DNA of 64,000 bases from positions 3,792,465 to 3,856,464 of the forward strand of contig HG738140.1 of the NCBI GenBank assembly GCA_000499405.2. The letters are read 5' to 3'. Every line of letters begins with the position of its first letter. Positions within the stretch are counted from its first letter, which is position 1. The position numbers and the translations under genes are program-made. Under the pieces are notes generated by a model. That model was given only the letters and a program-made list of their open reading frames with translations. It did not search any database and was not told the DNA's origin. Origin of the DNA: Onchocerca volvulus (Eukaryota > Nematoda > Chromadorea > Rhabditida > Onchocercidae). This document shows positions 12,901 through 26,022 of this stretch, one piece after another.

Positions 12901-15900
12901 AATAATGAAAACAAAAAGAATTAACAAATCACAAACCACTTCCGCTGAACAACTTCGCCTAACTTCTTCGGATTTCTGCTCAAGTTCAACTGCACAGTTC
13001 TTCAAATTTACAAGTTCAGCCTCTTTTGTATGAAGTGCTTGTTCCAATCTGTTGATGTCTTCTTTCATTCGATTGCCTTCTTCGTCAAACTATGCAAGAA
13101 AAAAAATTTCACATCGCCTGACCGATATGTTCAGAGCTCAGTGTTTTACTTATTCTGTTATCCAAATAATGGTTACTAGCCTTGTTCTGGATTCGTCATC
13201 AAGATTATTCCTAAGCATCATTCTGAACTATCCCATATAACTACGGATAGAAAAACATGATAATGGAAGAAAATAGTCAAATGGAAGAAAATAAATGCAA
13301 TATTGAATCACTAAATGGGGTAAAAATGAAATGCTAAAATCAATAGAATTTCAAAATATTTTGCAAAAACTGTCTCGGAAAAAAAAAATTTGAAAAGGGT
13401 CAGAAAATAATAATCTCATACCGAAACTTTTGCAGCAGCAATTTTAGCATTTTCTAATTCTAATTCACGTATTCGAGCTTCAGCATTAGCTCTCTGTATA
13501 TCCAAAATGCTGTATCGCTTCTCCAGACTTTGATACTCTTTCATCTGTTCCATCTTCAGCTGTTCCATTTTATTGGCCCCTTCTTGTAATTTTTGTTCCA
13601 ATGCAGCAATTTCTCCTCGTTGATTTTCAACTACTGTCACACTAAAAAGCAATTCATTGGTGTTCTCTACATAAACATCTGCTTATTATATTTAGTATAA
13701 AATCCATAAAGATTCGGTTTCTCAGCTTAACCCGAATTGTCATATATGAGCTTAATTATGACACATCCTTAATTTATTACTTTACAAGAATTGTGAAAAT
13801 TCACCACAAATTATTCCAAAGTTCATCATTTTTATTAAGCAACAACTGAAACCCATTAATACTGCGTTTCTTAATATTTATATAAAGAAAAAATATAAAA
13901 GAATTTGATAAAGAAGAAATAAATAAAACAACCTTTCAGTCAATTGTTTTTTTACCAAATCCAGCATCGCTTGTAGACTATTTCGCTCCGCAAGAGCGCT
14001 CTGTAAAAAGCAATTCCGTAAAAATATGAAGTATCATACAAAATCTGATATAATTCAATAAAGTAAAAAATCAATATAATAAATGAAACAATGGATAAAT
14101 TAACTTACTGCTCCTTGCTCCAATAATGTTGTTTCCATGTTATTACTTAACTTATTAATTTCGGCAAGTTCTTGTTCACGTATCGCTAACATTTTCTCAT
14201 TTGCTGAAAAACTGATTCAGTCGTTTCAAAAAACAGATGGAACTTTCACAAAAACTTAAAAATATTTTTGCCTTACAAGCAACAGCTTGATTATTTAAAA
14301 ATTCACAGACATACTGAATAGCAATAACCGTGTATGAATCCTATTCAGTCAATAAGCCATTTTTCGTTAAAATTATGAGCAGAATATAACACTTCAGTCA
14401 CAAAAACACTTCCCGAATGTTAAAATTTTTGGCAGTACTACTCGTTCTGCCTCAATGTCATCCATTTTTCAAATAACGAAAAAGTTTTGTGAAAATCCGA
14501 AAGATGACTGAAGCTACTAAATAGCAACGATGCTATTCTATAAAAAAAACATAAGACAATTTCAAAACACTTTTTAAAAGAAAATTAAAAACCTTCCAAC
14601 TTGCGAGACACATCTTTCAATTGATTTTCTAAATAACTGTTACGATTTCGAAGTTGTTGTGCCTCTTTTTTACAACCGCCATCGGTGGAATCTGGAAAAT
14701 TATAAGCTTGATATATGCCCATGATAATAATATAACAGAATTTGAAAATTAGATAAACTGATTGGATCTCAAACAAATATATATAAAATTCTATTGATTT
14801 TTGAGGAAGTAATTCCTTCCACTTTCAATTCCGCAATAATCCAGTTACCAAGAGATGCATCCGGAGTTTTCAGCTGACTCATCAAATCATCATATTTTCT
14901 TTGCAATTCACTTAATTCTTTATCTTTCCAAGTTAATCGTTCTTCTGCTGATTTCTTGCTAGCCAATGCCTGATCGCGTTCAGTTTGAATTTTATTTGTT
15001 GTCATCTGCAATTACTTTTTCTACAGACTTGATTATAAATGAGAAAATTTCCTTTTCATTCACTTACTAGCTGTACTCGTCACACTTCGCGTGAACGATT
15101 GGGCGGCCACGCTTTGCGTATCCGGCCCAGCTAGTCTACATAAAAAAAAAAAAAAAAAAATTGTAAATGTTAGTTTGCTCAAAAATTTTTAATCTCCGAA
15201 TGTTCTCACCGATTGCACCGAATGTTTCCAAATTTTTCATTCGAATACACGTATTTTTTCATATATATTTTTTATATTTGCGTTATATATATATATATGT
15301 GATTTATTGACGAACTGAAACCCCGAACAGTTACTAATATCGAACAACTCTATTGGTCTGAATTCCGAACTTGAACAGTTGTTATTACTGTTGTAGTTAG
15401 GAAATGATGGACTTCTTTATGCCAGTAGGAATTCCGCAGCATGCATTCACTTCATCACTGCCATCACCGATGAAATACATTTGTAGAGATTTATGCTGAC
15501 TATCTAGGAATAGAAGGGGAAAGTCGGCTCTATGATAAATTTATCCTTTCATTCTGAAAGTTCAGCATTAATTGACTTCTTATGATTTTTGCGCCGAACG
15601 ACGTCATTTGGGATCAGGAGTTGCATTTCTTGATGTTAGGTAGGGAATGCTTCGATTCGGCGATATATCCGGCAAGCAAAATTTTTAATGGCTCTGGCGG
15701 TTCTTCAATTTTTCCGGCGGTGTAACACATTCCTTTCGTTTCTCTATTGAATTTTAGAACTTTGTAATAAGGACACACTTCAGTCATAATATCGATAAGA
15801 ACATGAGGGTTCAAACTGTAATCATCAGCTTACTGTACCGGAATACAAGGCGAGCCGCATGATTGCTGAGCATGAAGTCATGTTTGAAGCTCATTTCCTG

Positions 15901-18900
15901 TTTCTCGTTGACGTTTTTCAGCCATTCTCAACCATGCTCACAACCGTGCATCCACAATTCCGGCTTCACTTCGCCGTGTGGCTTTCTCGGTACATATTTG
16001 AGCCATTCTTTGTTTGTTTCGCTCGTTTGCTGACGCCCATTCTTTCTCAGTTTGATTTGCAATTAATCGTCGCAATGCTTCCGCTTTGATTATGACGACC
16101 TATGTTAGATCTTCTGCGAGGCATTATTTGAACGAACTAAATAGACAGATTGCACCCGAATTGTCCTCGAAATTATTAGAAGATATCCAAGCAAATTATT
16201 CATTGGATTATTCTTTCCTTCGTCATTTGCAAAGCAGAACAGAATTTCTTGACTGTCGAATTGTTGCTGTTGCTGCGTTGATCTATGACACTGTAAAATA
16301 GTCGCTGTGTTAGTGTAGAAACTTCGAACTGAACTATTTGCTGAACTCGAACTGTTGTCGAACTTGAATTGATTCTGCTCCAAAACCTGAACTTTTTAAA
16401 TCCTTTGGGGCTCCTGTTCTTTTCTTGATCTCCAACACTTCGCCTCATGATTGGTCGATCTCACTTTAATTTATCTGTTAATTGAAGCGTTTTTGGCAGG
16501 AAAAATGTTTATCCTTACAGTATTTTGGAGAAAAACATGCTCATTCTTCAGACATGTAAGAAAAAAAGATATATCTATATGAAAACATGCACTTATTTAA
16601 ATGCAATGTTGTGTCAACATTTCAAATTAATCAGTAAAGAACTTGAAAGTTGTGTCAAAATGAACAACGAAGATTTACAACAAAGAGGCAATCCAAAACA
16701 CGACCTGTATTAGAAGTCAGGAGAAGATAATCCTAAATTGCTTAAACGAAATATTTCCTTATACACTATCATGACCTCGAAATTTCTGCGACAATTACAT
16801 TTCTCACAACGAAAAAACTTAATTACGTGCCTTATCCATTTAAAAACACGGCTTATTCGACTGCAACGTTGTATTTCAAATCAATTGGTGAAGAATTTGA
16901 AATGTTGTGTAAAAATGAATGCAAGAAATAGGCATGGCCAATAAATTCTATTCGCTAATGAAGGGGTGCAGGGCAGGATCAAAAAATTCAGTCCGGTCAC
17001 TTATTTTTACCTGTCACAGATATGACATGTGAAAAAAAAAGTAGGTATATTTATAAAAAACCACGTGTTTGTTCGAATGTATCAAAATTTCAAAGCAATC
17101 GGTGAAGAACTTGTAAAGTTATGTGGGGAGCAACGAGGAACAACTACATTTTTATTTATATAGATGAATCCACAAAAACAAAAACTTTGGTAAACCATAC
17201 CTTCAAGTCCAAGCTAATCAAACGATGTTGTTCCGAAATTTCGCTAACAAACTTTTTCAAAGATTCATTTTCATTTCTGGCAAGGCTTAACTGATCTTCG
17301 AGAATCTTCACCTTTTCTTCATCATTATGTTGCAGCCGACTCTGAAAATACTCTTCATAATACCTTACTATAAATTTAATCCGTCATTCTTCCCCCTTTT
17401 TTCTATCTTCCAACCGAAAATATCCAAAAGAATTTTATCATTTAAGGAGAAGTATTTGATAATCACAAAAAATTCCATTTTATATTAAAAAACCGATAAT
17501 TTGGGAAGACAAATGATAACCTCCAGCTGCTTCAAAGTGTACGACATTTTTTCATTACTGTAATTTGATTCCCGTAGAATATGCAACTCCTGATGTAATC
17601 GTGCTTCTGTACTTCGCAAAAACGAAAGTTGTTCCATAAGAGCTTCTACATCAGTCCTACAGTAAAAAATAGCATCTTTTACATCTTTTTTCTTGAAAAT
17701 ACATATGAAGTATAACATACAAAGAATGTTTTGTTCTTTATTAACATATATCTTCAAACTTGATGATTGATATTACTGAAAGCTACGCATATCAAAAACG
17801 AACTTATATTTGGCAACTTCCCCCTTCGTTTCCATGAGTTCTTCCTGCAATTTCCTACACCGTTCATCGATCATTTTATAATTGCTATCCATCTTGATAT
17901 ATTTCTCACGAGCCGAATTTAATTCGTTTGAATCATTTTCCGCCTGAAAAAAGAATCATTTATTTAATAAAGGTAATAAAGTCGATTATGTTATTCATTT
18001 TTATTCTTGAACTTATTTATTTCATTCAGACATCATTTCTATATTATTACTTAGAATTCACATTAGAATCAAGCCCTTTTTTCGCATTGTCATCGTCAAC
18101 AGGCTTTTTCTTGCAAATAAAACACTGATATTTATAACCCACATACCGCACTGCTCAATTTTAAATCTTCTTTATACCTCTTTTCAATTGCTAAAAGACA
18201 ATATACTCCTGATATGATATGCATTTCCTGTTATTATTCCATTATTATATGTGAAAGCGATAAGTGATGAATACCAGAAATCAACCGTGGTAGAAATATG
18301 TAAAAATCAATTTAGATTTTGAAAAAAGCTTCAAATTAATATAGCTTCTGTTGGCATTTGATACAGAAATCTGAATATGAAAAGAATTGCTTGAGCAAGT
18401 AAAGAGTTGCATATAACACTTTTGAGCAATGAAAGGATTCCCTACCTGCTTTGTAAGCATTAGTTGTGTCTGCCTCTGTAATTCGATGTCAGCTTCCAAT
18501 TTCCCGTTTGTTTTGCGTAATTCAGCAATCAAAGCAAACTGCTGATCGATTCGTGCTTGTAGAATTCTTAAGTAAATCATTTTATTTTAAAATGTACAAA
18601 ACTTATAGATCAAAAAACTCGGTAAAAATATGTTAGTAGGCAAAATAATCCTGCTCAATTTAATTCTATGTATAAAAAAAGGAAAAAAAAAAAGAAAGAA
18701 GAAAAAGATGACTAACTCATCAGAATGGTGCTTTTCCTCACGAAACAAGTCTAAACTTTTTTCAGCCCGTTCCAAATGTACTCGCAACATCGCATTCTCA
18801 GAATCAATTTCTTGCATTCGTCTGGTCAGAGTATGAGACTATAATAAAATAATTTCAGCAAATACTATAATAATAACGCCTCTATGTCCTTTAATCCCAA

Positions 18901-21900
18901 ATTTGAAATAGAGTATAAACTTTCTAGTATGGCTCAATGAAAAGTGAAATAAAAGTTGTTTTAGATTGAATCGTTATAAAGTTGATAATCCAAAGAATAC
19001 TCGATTCATAATTATACTGAAGAAAAAAGTAAGTCAAAACCACAAGAAAAATATACCTCCTCTACAGTTTTTCTCTCGTTACCAACTTTTTTATACGTGT
19101 CACGTTGTTTCTGCAGCTCTTCAATCACCATATTCTGCTTTGAATTTTCATCTTTCAGAAAATCTAACTTCTTCATGGCATCATTTAGTGCATCGGTAAG
19201 TCGATTAATTCTAAAAAGTGGAAATCTTAAATAATTGCAGAAATTTATCATTTTTGAAATGAAATGATAAAATAATACAATTAAAAAATTAGAAAAATGA
19301 AAAAAAATATTGCTCACTTACTCTTCACTTTTAGCTTCTTCCACTGCGCGATCATGATTAGCATTAGCTGTGCGTAAATCGGACATCAATTTTTGATTTA
19401 CTTTCTGCATCTCACCAATTGAATTCCACAGCATATCAAGGTCTTCACTGTCCATTGGCGGCGAATCTGTATTGCGTGCTTTCTCAACTTCTGATGCATG
19501 TAGCAAGTGGCGAACCTGAAAGAATTCAAGCTTTTGTGAAAATTTATAAACATACTTTTAGATCAAAACCAAAGAAACTATAATTGATAATAAACTTTAA
19601 ACAGTGACACGAAAACAAGCATATACATGAATTTTATTCTGTGCAGAACAACTGCACGTTAGAAAGTTCATACATTGAATTCGATAAAAAAGCTTATGAT
19701 ATCAGCTCCTTCGACTTAATTCATCTACTCGCATATGTGCCAATGCTATTGAAATATCTTGAAAAAGGGAAAAAAAAATTTTATCAGAGTAAATATATTA
19801 TAGAATTAATTAAAAATGGATTACCTGTCTGCTCAAATCCTCTACGTCGCGCTGATACCGCTCAAGTTCAGCTCGGGTGTATGTCAGTTCACGAGTTGCT
19901 GCATCACGAGCATTCTCAAGCTTCAATCGCTCTTGCTCTGCCGATTGCAACTGTTCTTGCAAATTGTTGCATAAATCCAACATTTTTTCATATTCTATAC
20001 GCTGCTGCGAAAGCAGTGGTGCTTTAGCTTCAATATCCTGCAAAAATATTGAATGATGTTTACATAATTTACACTTAAACATATCTATTAAACACTTAGT
20101 ATCCAGTTAGTTATTTCTGCAAACTGGATGTAGATCTAAGAATAAGTCAGTTTGTCCTAAGAACCAGATGTTTCGTAATAAAAGACCGTTACCTCGACCA
20201 ATTCATGGAAATAATTTTCGATACGTTTATTTTCCGCTTTTGTTTCTTCTAATTCTGCAACTACACGACAGTGTTCTCGATAAATACCCGTCAGTGAAAC
20301 ACCGCCACGAATCAAGGATGACGCTGCAGCAGCTGCTGGAGACAATTCCATGATTTCATCATCCGTTAGTGTTACTGCAACAAAAATTTTATGCAGAAGA
20401 GCTTGAAACTGATGTACTAGACATAAACTATCAAGATTTAGAATTTTACATTTATGTAAAAAAATTCTATTATTTGACTGCACATAAAAGCTTGATCAAC
20501 GCAAGATAAATGAAGAAATAAGATTAAAAAGAACCTCGATGTCTAGATTTCAATAACTCATTGGCTTTCTGCAATTCGTCCAATAATTCTTCAATCTTTT
20601 TATCTAAAATATATTTTATTATACAAGAGAAATTTATAAACTTATTGATTTAATCGTGTTTTAATAACAATTAGTTCAAATAATTCATCTAGATAAAAAT
20701 TCTACGATACATAAATAAAAAGAGGAAAAAAATCATTCTTTTTATCGAATCTCTCTCGGTGTCTCATGAGATTATCAAAAACTTGATAAATACGCCAACT
20801 ACATATGTCAGTAAGTAAAAAACTACTGCCGATTTCTGCAGTAAGAAGAAGTGGCAAGACAAACATCATAATTATCATAATATATTTAGAATATGGCATA
20901 TCTGCAGTAAAAATTGACTGAGCCTTTATCTTCCCAATAAGAAGAACATCTTATTTCAAAACTTTCTATGAAGGTTCAGTTCATCACAAACTGTATGTGA
21001 ACCAACCTTTTTGAAGGGCTTCATTGGTGAAAGCTGTTCGCTTTTCCTCAAATTCAATGCATAACGTTTCATAAGCTAAAAGAAACTCAATTTAGAAAAA
21101 AAAGATTGGTCAAATTTCTCTTTTCAACTCATAAATTATAATTAAGCTGTAGGAATAATTGTAGTTTGAAAATAACATATAAATTAAATAAGAAATCTGA
21201 ACCTTTTTTGGATTCCTCAAGCAGTTTTCCACGATTTTGGAAATCTTCATTAAGCTGCCGCAAGTTATTTTCCGCATCATCACCAGCTTCTTTGTAAACA
21301 GAACAAAGTCGTTCACTTGCCAGCAGCTCTTCTTCTAATTTATTCAGCTTTTGTGCATTATCTTCTAAGATCTATAAAGTATTCTAATCAAAACATTCTG
21401 TAAAATGAATAATGAATAACTAAATATCTAAAGCAGTTTTAATTAGTTGAAAAATGCATAAAGCTATTCTCTAAAATGCCCTAATAAAAGAACATATATA
21501 AAATTTGGACAATATTACCTCTTTAATGCGATCATTCAATCTACGTATTTCCTTATTTCTATCATCAAGTGTTGCAGTAAGTTTCTTAACATCATTCGTT
21601 GCAGAATCATACTTGTCTGTGATTGATGCTATTTCCGCTTGCAATTCACCAGTGTATCGGACCTAAAGTTAACATGTTGCTGCAGAATTTGAAAAATACC
21701 AAACCATAAGGTTTCTTGCTAAAATTTCTTTTAACTTTAGTTTAAAAACGATGCAGCTCATTTTGATCAGATACCTAATCATTGATTACTTATTTTCCTT
21801 AATCACAAGACTTTATATTTAATCATATCGGTTAAAATCAGGTTTATTGCTACTATTTAGTGCATTTATAATATTACGAATATGTGACTCCGATGATGCT

Positions 21901-24677
21901 GAATGCATTGTTTTTACAGATAACGTCAGAAATTATATTAAAGTACTTAAATATTTTACTACATCATCGAGATCCATTCTCCACCTCCTATTCAACGTTC
22001 AAGTAACAATTTCTGGCGCAAGACTAGTCAGTTTAAAATTGTGCAACCATAAAGAGAAATGATCCTACGGAACAGGACGAATATGAAAAATAAGTCATGC
22101 AAACAAGCTAAAGCTGACAAATTTAATATATTGAAGTAGAATCATCCCATCAAAATATAAATATATTTTTAGTTGAACACTCTATAAAACTCGCTAATCA
22201 ACAAACAATTTTTTTTCTTCCTCTCATATCCATTTTCCCTTATCCTCTTCTGTCATACTATTACTGTAAAAAAAAAAAAAAAAAAAAAGATAATACGCTG
22301 TTTCACATCGAATTAAATTTATACTTTACCATTTCGATTCTTAATACAGCAAATTTTCGATCACGTTCCTTAATTTCATTCATAAACCAATCTTTGTTAT
22401 GCAGATATATTTCTTTTTCCTGAGCCCAACGTTCTTTTTCAAACTGAAATAAATTGCATACTACTGGTGTTGAATAAAAGCTTTTTTTTTCTTTTCTTTT
22501 TCACAAGCATAAGAGCAAAGTATAAGAGTGATAGCAGAACTAGTTGTTTTTAAATAGTCGAACAAATATTTATTTTTAACATTTAATCATAAACTTAGAG
22601 AATTATTCACTTCTGATAGCTAATCGTAGTTTCAATCATTATTCAATTCCAATACAAAATTACAAACCTCTATTACTCGTTTTTGTTTGGTGTATTCATC
22701 AAGTTTAAAATCTAGCGAAACATTCTTTTCTACCAATTTCGCCACTTCATTTTTCTGCAGTTGTAAATCGCCTGTAAATATAACAAATTGATTCTCTAAA
22801 TTTCAAAGGCCAAAAATCGCCTAAAATCGACATATTCTCTGTGACTTTAATTAATTTCCTCTATTTTTATTCTGGATCTGATTAGAATAACATATTTACT
22901 ATTTCCATACAACTAACAAATTTGAATGAATTTTAAGTAATGGGCATACTATTTGAGCATCTTGTTTGTAGAAAAATAAAGAAATTCCCTAATGAATTTG
23001 GAACTTAAAACAAGACGTGCTCAAATGTTAAACAAGACATAACGACAAGAGTTAAGGATCTACCATTTATTAATATGCAATGAACAATATTAATTCAATA
23101 ATAATCATTGAGAGCATTTCGTTAGAGAATTCCCAAAACATACTTAAAATAAGCGATTTGTCATGATTTAAGCGATTAATTTTTCCTTCATAATCTTCTC
23201 TTTGACGCAACAGCATCTCAGCTTTCTGTTCACATTCATTCTAAAATTTCAATTTTCACCAATAAAATATAAAATATTACAAAAAAATAAAGATGGGAAA
23301 CAAAAAAGGAATTTATGAAACACCGAAAAGATCAAATGAAAAGTGAAAAAATTTTTGGCCGTTGAAATACCTTTGCAAGTAATATACGATCACGTTCAGC
23401 TTCTAATTCTCGCATTGCAGCCATCCGTTGGCTTCTATCCCGCAGCAATTCTTCATTTTCCTTTTTTAGTGCATTCTCCGCTTCACTAACTCTACACAAT
23501 TTATCTCGAACCGCATCTAATTCTTCGTTTGTTAGAAATAAGACATGTTCTATAAATCATATTCGGTTTTGATTAGGACTTACAATTTTTAGTATAATTT
23601 CTGAAAGAATTAATTAAAGAATCATTTTATAAAAAATCAGACAGAATAAGAGTTCAGATCATGTTTTCCAGCATAGCTAAGAAATTCTAGAAATGCAATT
23701 TATAGTACAAAATTTTTTGTCAAACATACCGAGTCGAACTTTTTCTTTTTTTAGTTCAGTCAAGTCGAATGCAATATCTTTCGATCCTTGTTCACATGGC
23801 ACATTCTCAATAGGCAAAACACCACTTTCCGAAAAAGTATCCTCTGAAAAATTATTTTTATTTTCAGACCGATATCGTTATGGCAAATTGAACTGTTAGT
23901 CGTTATCAAAAAACTTTTATCATTTTTTCTTCTTTTTTCTTATGCAAAACAAAATAGTGAAGCAGTTGATCAGCCTTGATTCATTTGATTAACTAATTAT
24001 TAGCAGGGTTATCAGAGTCATTAAATATTCTATATTAATGTGATTATATCGATATTTTTCAATATTTCAATTTGACCTGGACCAAATAATTGTAGATTAT
24101 AATGTCAGTAGTACTTAAACTGAACTCTTAGTGTCATTTTGTTGCTACTTATTAAAAATAGAAAGGAATATTTTATTTTTAACTGTACTTATTTTAATTG
24201 AACTACTAATTATTACTTCATCGAATTTTGTGATTGAATTTAAGGATAAGTTTTGATATCTTAAATTTTAACTGTGCTTATTTTTAAATAAACTTCTACC
24301 GTTTATTCCTTCCACCTATTTGATATAAATATTACAAGTATTTCAGTCATTAACTTCACTTCGACAATCTAACACATGTTCTCAAATATAATTTATCTAC
24401 AAAATGTTACTTACAACTTATAAAATTTTCTATTCTAATCAAAAAATTATATTTCGATGAAAATACAATAAAAGGGAAACTAACCAGGAAAATTAGATAT
24501 ATTAATTGAAGTTTCGGGTAAACTTTTCCCGAACATACTTCCATGCTGTCCTTCAGATTTACCTTCAGATACCATTCCTATATTTCCACTTCTTTCTGAT
24601 TGCTGAGGTTGCTGTTGTTGTTGTTGTTTCTCATTTTCTTGATCTTTCGTCTCCAATAAATTCTTATCATCCGACAT
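3901..24677 (-). CDS. TPR: Nucleoprotein TPR (Megator/Mlp1-like), nuclear-pore basket coiled-coil protein
   Basis: TPR builds the nuclear basket of the pore and takes part in mRNA export quality control, chromatin exclusion at pores and spindle-checkpoint protein handling (family knowledge). About 51 exons give about 2,259 residues (human TPR is about 2,360). Starting at ATG 24677: a poly-Q stretch near residue 18; long heptad coiled coil to about residue 1,550; the conserved TPR segment with LSPAAAAASSLIRGGVSLTG (exon 20193-20374, about residues 418-478); the RFEQARLIARRYRMKFQNL segment (exon 10619-10877); then a Ser/Thr-rich linker, a strongly acidic region (exons 6717-6881, 6400-6531 and 5763-5961) and an RG-rich tail RRGRGYRM (last exon 3901-3988). 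Other anchor exons: 24485-24677, 23730-23843, 23371-23549, 22330-22443, 21519-21662, 19825-20037, 17201-17341, 14849-15005, 13422-13641, 12425-12562, 9473-9677, 4467-4722. Phases agree at all junctions except one around 11231-11380, where the best donor is ambiguous. One intron holds a Helitron. Confidence 0.92.
15067..17164 (-). mobile_element. Helitron (about 2.1 kb) inserted in a TPR intron
   Basis: On the minus strand the element starts with TCTATATAAATAAAAATG (5' end at 17164) and ends in CTAG at 15070-15067. The CTAG is preceded by a hairpin (TCACGC, loop GAA, GTGTGA) nine bases upstream. The host base before the TC is A and the base after the CTAG is T, the canonical Helitron A|T insertion without target duplication. 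Removing it leaves a normal TPR intron of about 97 bases between exons 17201-17341 and 14849-15005, which then join in phase. Inside are remnants of a Helitron replicase/helicase N-terminus on the same strand, and three copies of a module shared with the element at 35 kb. TA-rich simple repeats fill 15140-15300. The element lies in the same orientation as the host gene. Confidence 0.8.
15614..16448 (-). pseudogene. Decayed Helitron replicase/helicase N-terminal region
   Basis: Three frame-disrupted pieces run in minus-strand order. First, 16448-16200 begins MRRSVGDQEKNRS, like Helitron protein N-termini. Second, about 16083-15860 is rich in Arg/Glu with EWASANERNKQRMAQ, the typical charged N-terminal repeats, and is broken by an internal stop. 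Third, 15814-15614 contains CPYYKVLKFNRETKGMCY, PPEPLKILLAG and SKHSLPNIKKCNS. That last piece matches the conserved segment upstream of the Rep domain in animal Helitron proteins (the LKFxxETPGMCC...PPEPL...SKHFLxNIRxYNS pattern). No Rep HUH motif or helicase domain remains, so the element cannot move on its own. The assignment is from remembered family motifs. Confidence 0.72.
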
Positions 24678-24693
24678 GATATTTTATTGCATA

Positions 24694-24700
24694 CTAAAAA
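24694..24700 (-). promoter_or_regulatory. Probable spliced-leader acceptor for TPR
   Basis: On the minus strand CTTACTTTTTAG ends 16 bases upstream of the TPR start codon at 24677. Nematode mRNAs are often trans-spliced to a spliced leader at such TTTNAG sites a few bases before the ATG. A cis-intron acceptor of a 5' UTR would look the same, so the role is inferred from position. Confidence 0.5.
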
Positions 24701-25028
24701 GTAAGTTGACGATGTAACACAATTCTGATAATTTAAAATGATTCCATACAGATAAACGAATGCGCAAATTAATTTTCTCATTACATATATACATGCGTGG
24801 AACTGAACTTTGACCTCTCGAAATGATGGTTTTTAATCAAGGAGGAAAACTCGTTTAACTTGTGAGCTTCAATCTAAGCAAAATATGACTAATTTATAAG
24901 TCTAAGCAGAACTTCGCTAACCTCTGATATTTCAATCTAATCAGGACATGGCTAGCTGGTGGATTCCGACCTAATTTCATTATCTTATCATTACTAAAAC
25001 CAAATAATCACATCATGAGGGACACAGA

Positions 25029-25040
25029 GACCCTAGGGTC
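25029..25040. promoter_or_regulatory. Perfect palindrome GACCCTAGGGTC
   Basis: A 12-base perfect inverted repeat in a GC-richer island of the divergent TPR/DNA2 intergenic region. It could be a binding site for a dimeric factor or simply chance. I do not recognise it as a known nematode motif. Confidence 0.35.
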
Positions 25041-25309
25041 AAAAGTACAAAGATTAGTCCTAACCCATCACGCCTGCACTACCCTCCACGAGACATTAAC
25101 ATCAGTCAGATCTAAGAATGATAATTGCTGCGACAGATGATTGGGTTATAGTTGGAAAATTGGCTTGATGCCAAGAATTTGAATTTTTTTTCAAATTTGA
25201 AATTCAATTTCTTGGACAAGAAATCATGTAAATTATCAGCATCGCATGAATTATCAGTATAATTTATATGGTAGTAAATGAATTGATTATTTTTTAGAAA
25301 ATAAATGAG

Positions 25310-25640
25310 AAAATAGAAAATGACTAAACGTAAAAAATGAAACTAGGAACTAAAACTCATTAGATTAATTAGCAAACTTAATTGGACTAATTGACAACAA
25401 TTAAAAACTTTTGATAAGGAACAAATTATAATCAAATCATTGTATGTTTCAATTTGTTAATATTATTTTATTTTATTAGCAAAAAGAAGATTAAATGGTA
25501 ATAAAATTGAAAATAAGGATACAATAAAGAATAGGATTAATTAGACTAATTAGTGAACCCAGTCAGACTAAGAAGAAATGATACATTTTGATAAGGAATA
25601 AGTGATAAGATAATAGGAAGAGCTTAATGAATATTTAGTA
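25310..25640 (+). repeat. Diverged tandem duplication, about 180-bp unit
   Basis: Two imperfect copies share the order: A-rich start, ATTAGATTAATTAG or ATTAGACTAATTAG, then TTTTGATAAGGAACAAA or TTTTGATAAGGAATAAG. They lie at roughly 25310-25450 and 25490-25640. Divergence is high, so this is an old duplication. Confidence 0.5.
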
Positions 25641-25984
25641 CTTTTAACATAAGCTAGTCGGTCAATTTATTAAAAATAGGCAAATAGAGATAATACCGTC
25701 TATTATAAAAATATTACTAATTAGATAAATGACGACATTTTATACAAGTAAAAGTAGTGATATTTTAGGTACGAGTAGATAAATGAGTATTTCTGATATC
25801 AGTAAGTATATTAAAACCATTTCAAGTATAATTCAGTGGAGTTTAAATAAGATACTTAATAAATAGAAGTTAGTTACCTAATCATATTATCATTGTCTTA
25901 TCATGTCCTGAAGATATATTACGTTATCAACTTATCATCTGATTTTCTCTTCTCTTTTGACTTTTTTAAATCGAAGTTTTTTTT

Positions 25985-26001
25985 TTCTTTTATTATTTCA
26001 G
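25985..26001 (+). promoter_or_regulatory. Probable spliced-leader acceptor for DNA2
   Basis: A pyrimidine-rich tract ending TTATTATTTCAG lies 21 bases before the ATG at 26023. The reading frame stays open upstream, but only through poly-T sequence, so a spliced-leader acceptor fits best and supports the start chosen. A 5' UTR intron is the alternative. Confidence 0.5.
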
Positions 26002-26022
26002 GACATATCTGATGGTGGTATA

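Larger units (their letters stand above)
24678..26022. promoter_or_regulatory. Divergent intergenic region between TPR and DNA2
   Basis: This 1.3-kb stretch separates the TPR start (minus) from the DNA2 start (plus), so it should hold the promoters of both. The part at 25010-25170 is clearly less A/T-rich than its surroundings and carries a perfect 12-base palindrome and a small hairpin (TTGGC, loop, GCCAA at about 25159-25175). The part at 25310-25640 is a diverged duplication. No TATA box or coding exon could be singled out. Confidence 0.5.

Noticed and set aside
15068..15135. Exon-like segment with perfect acceptor and GTAAGT donor between two TPR exons
   Set aside because: In no phase does it join the next exon (14849-15005) without an immediate stop. 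It coincides with the 3' end of the Helitron, whose CTAG|T plus host AAGT creates the donor look-alike.
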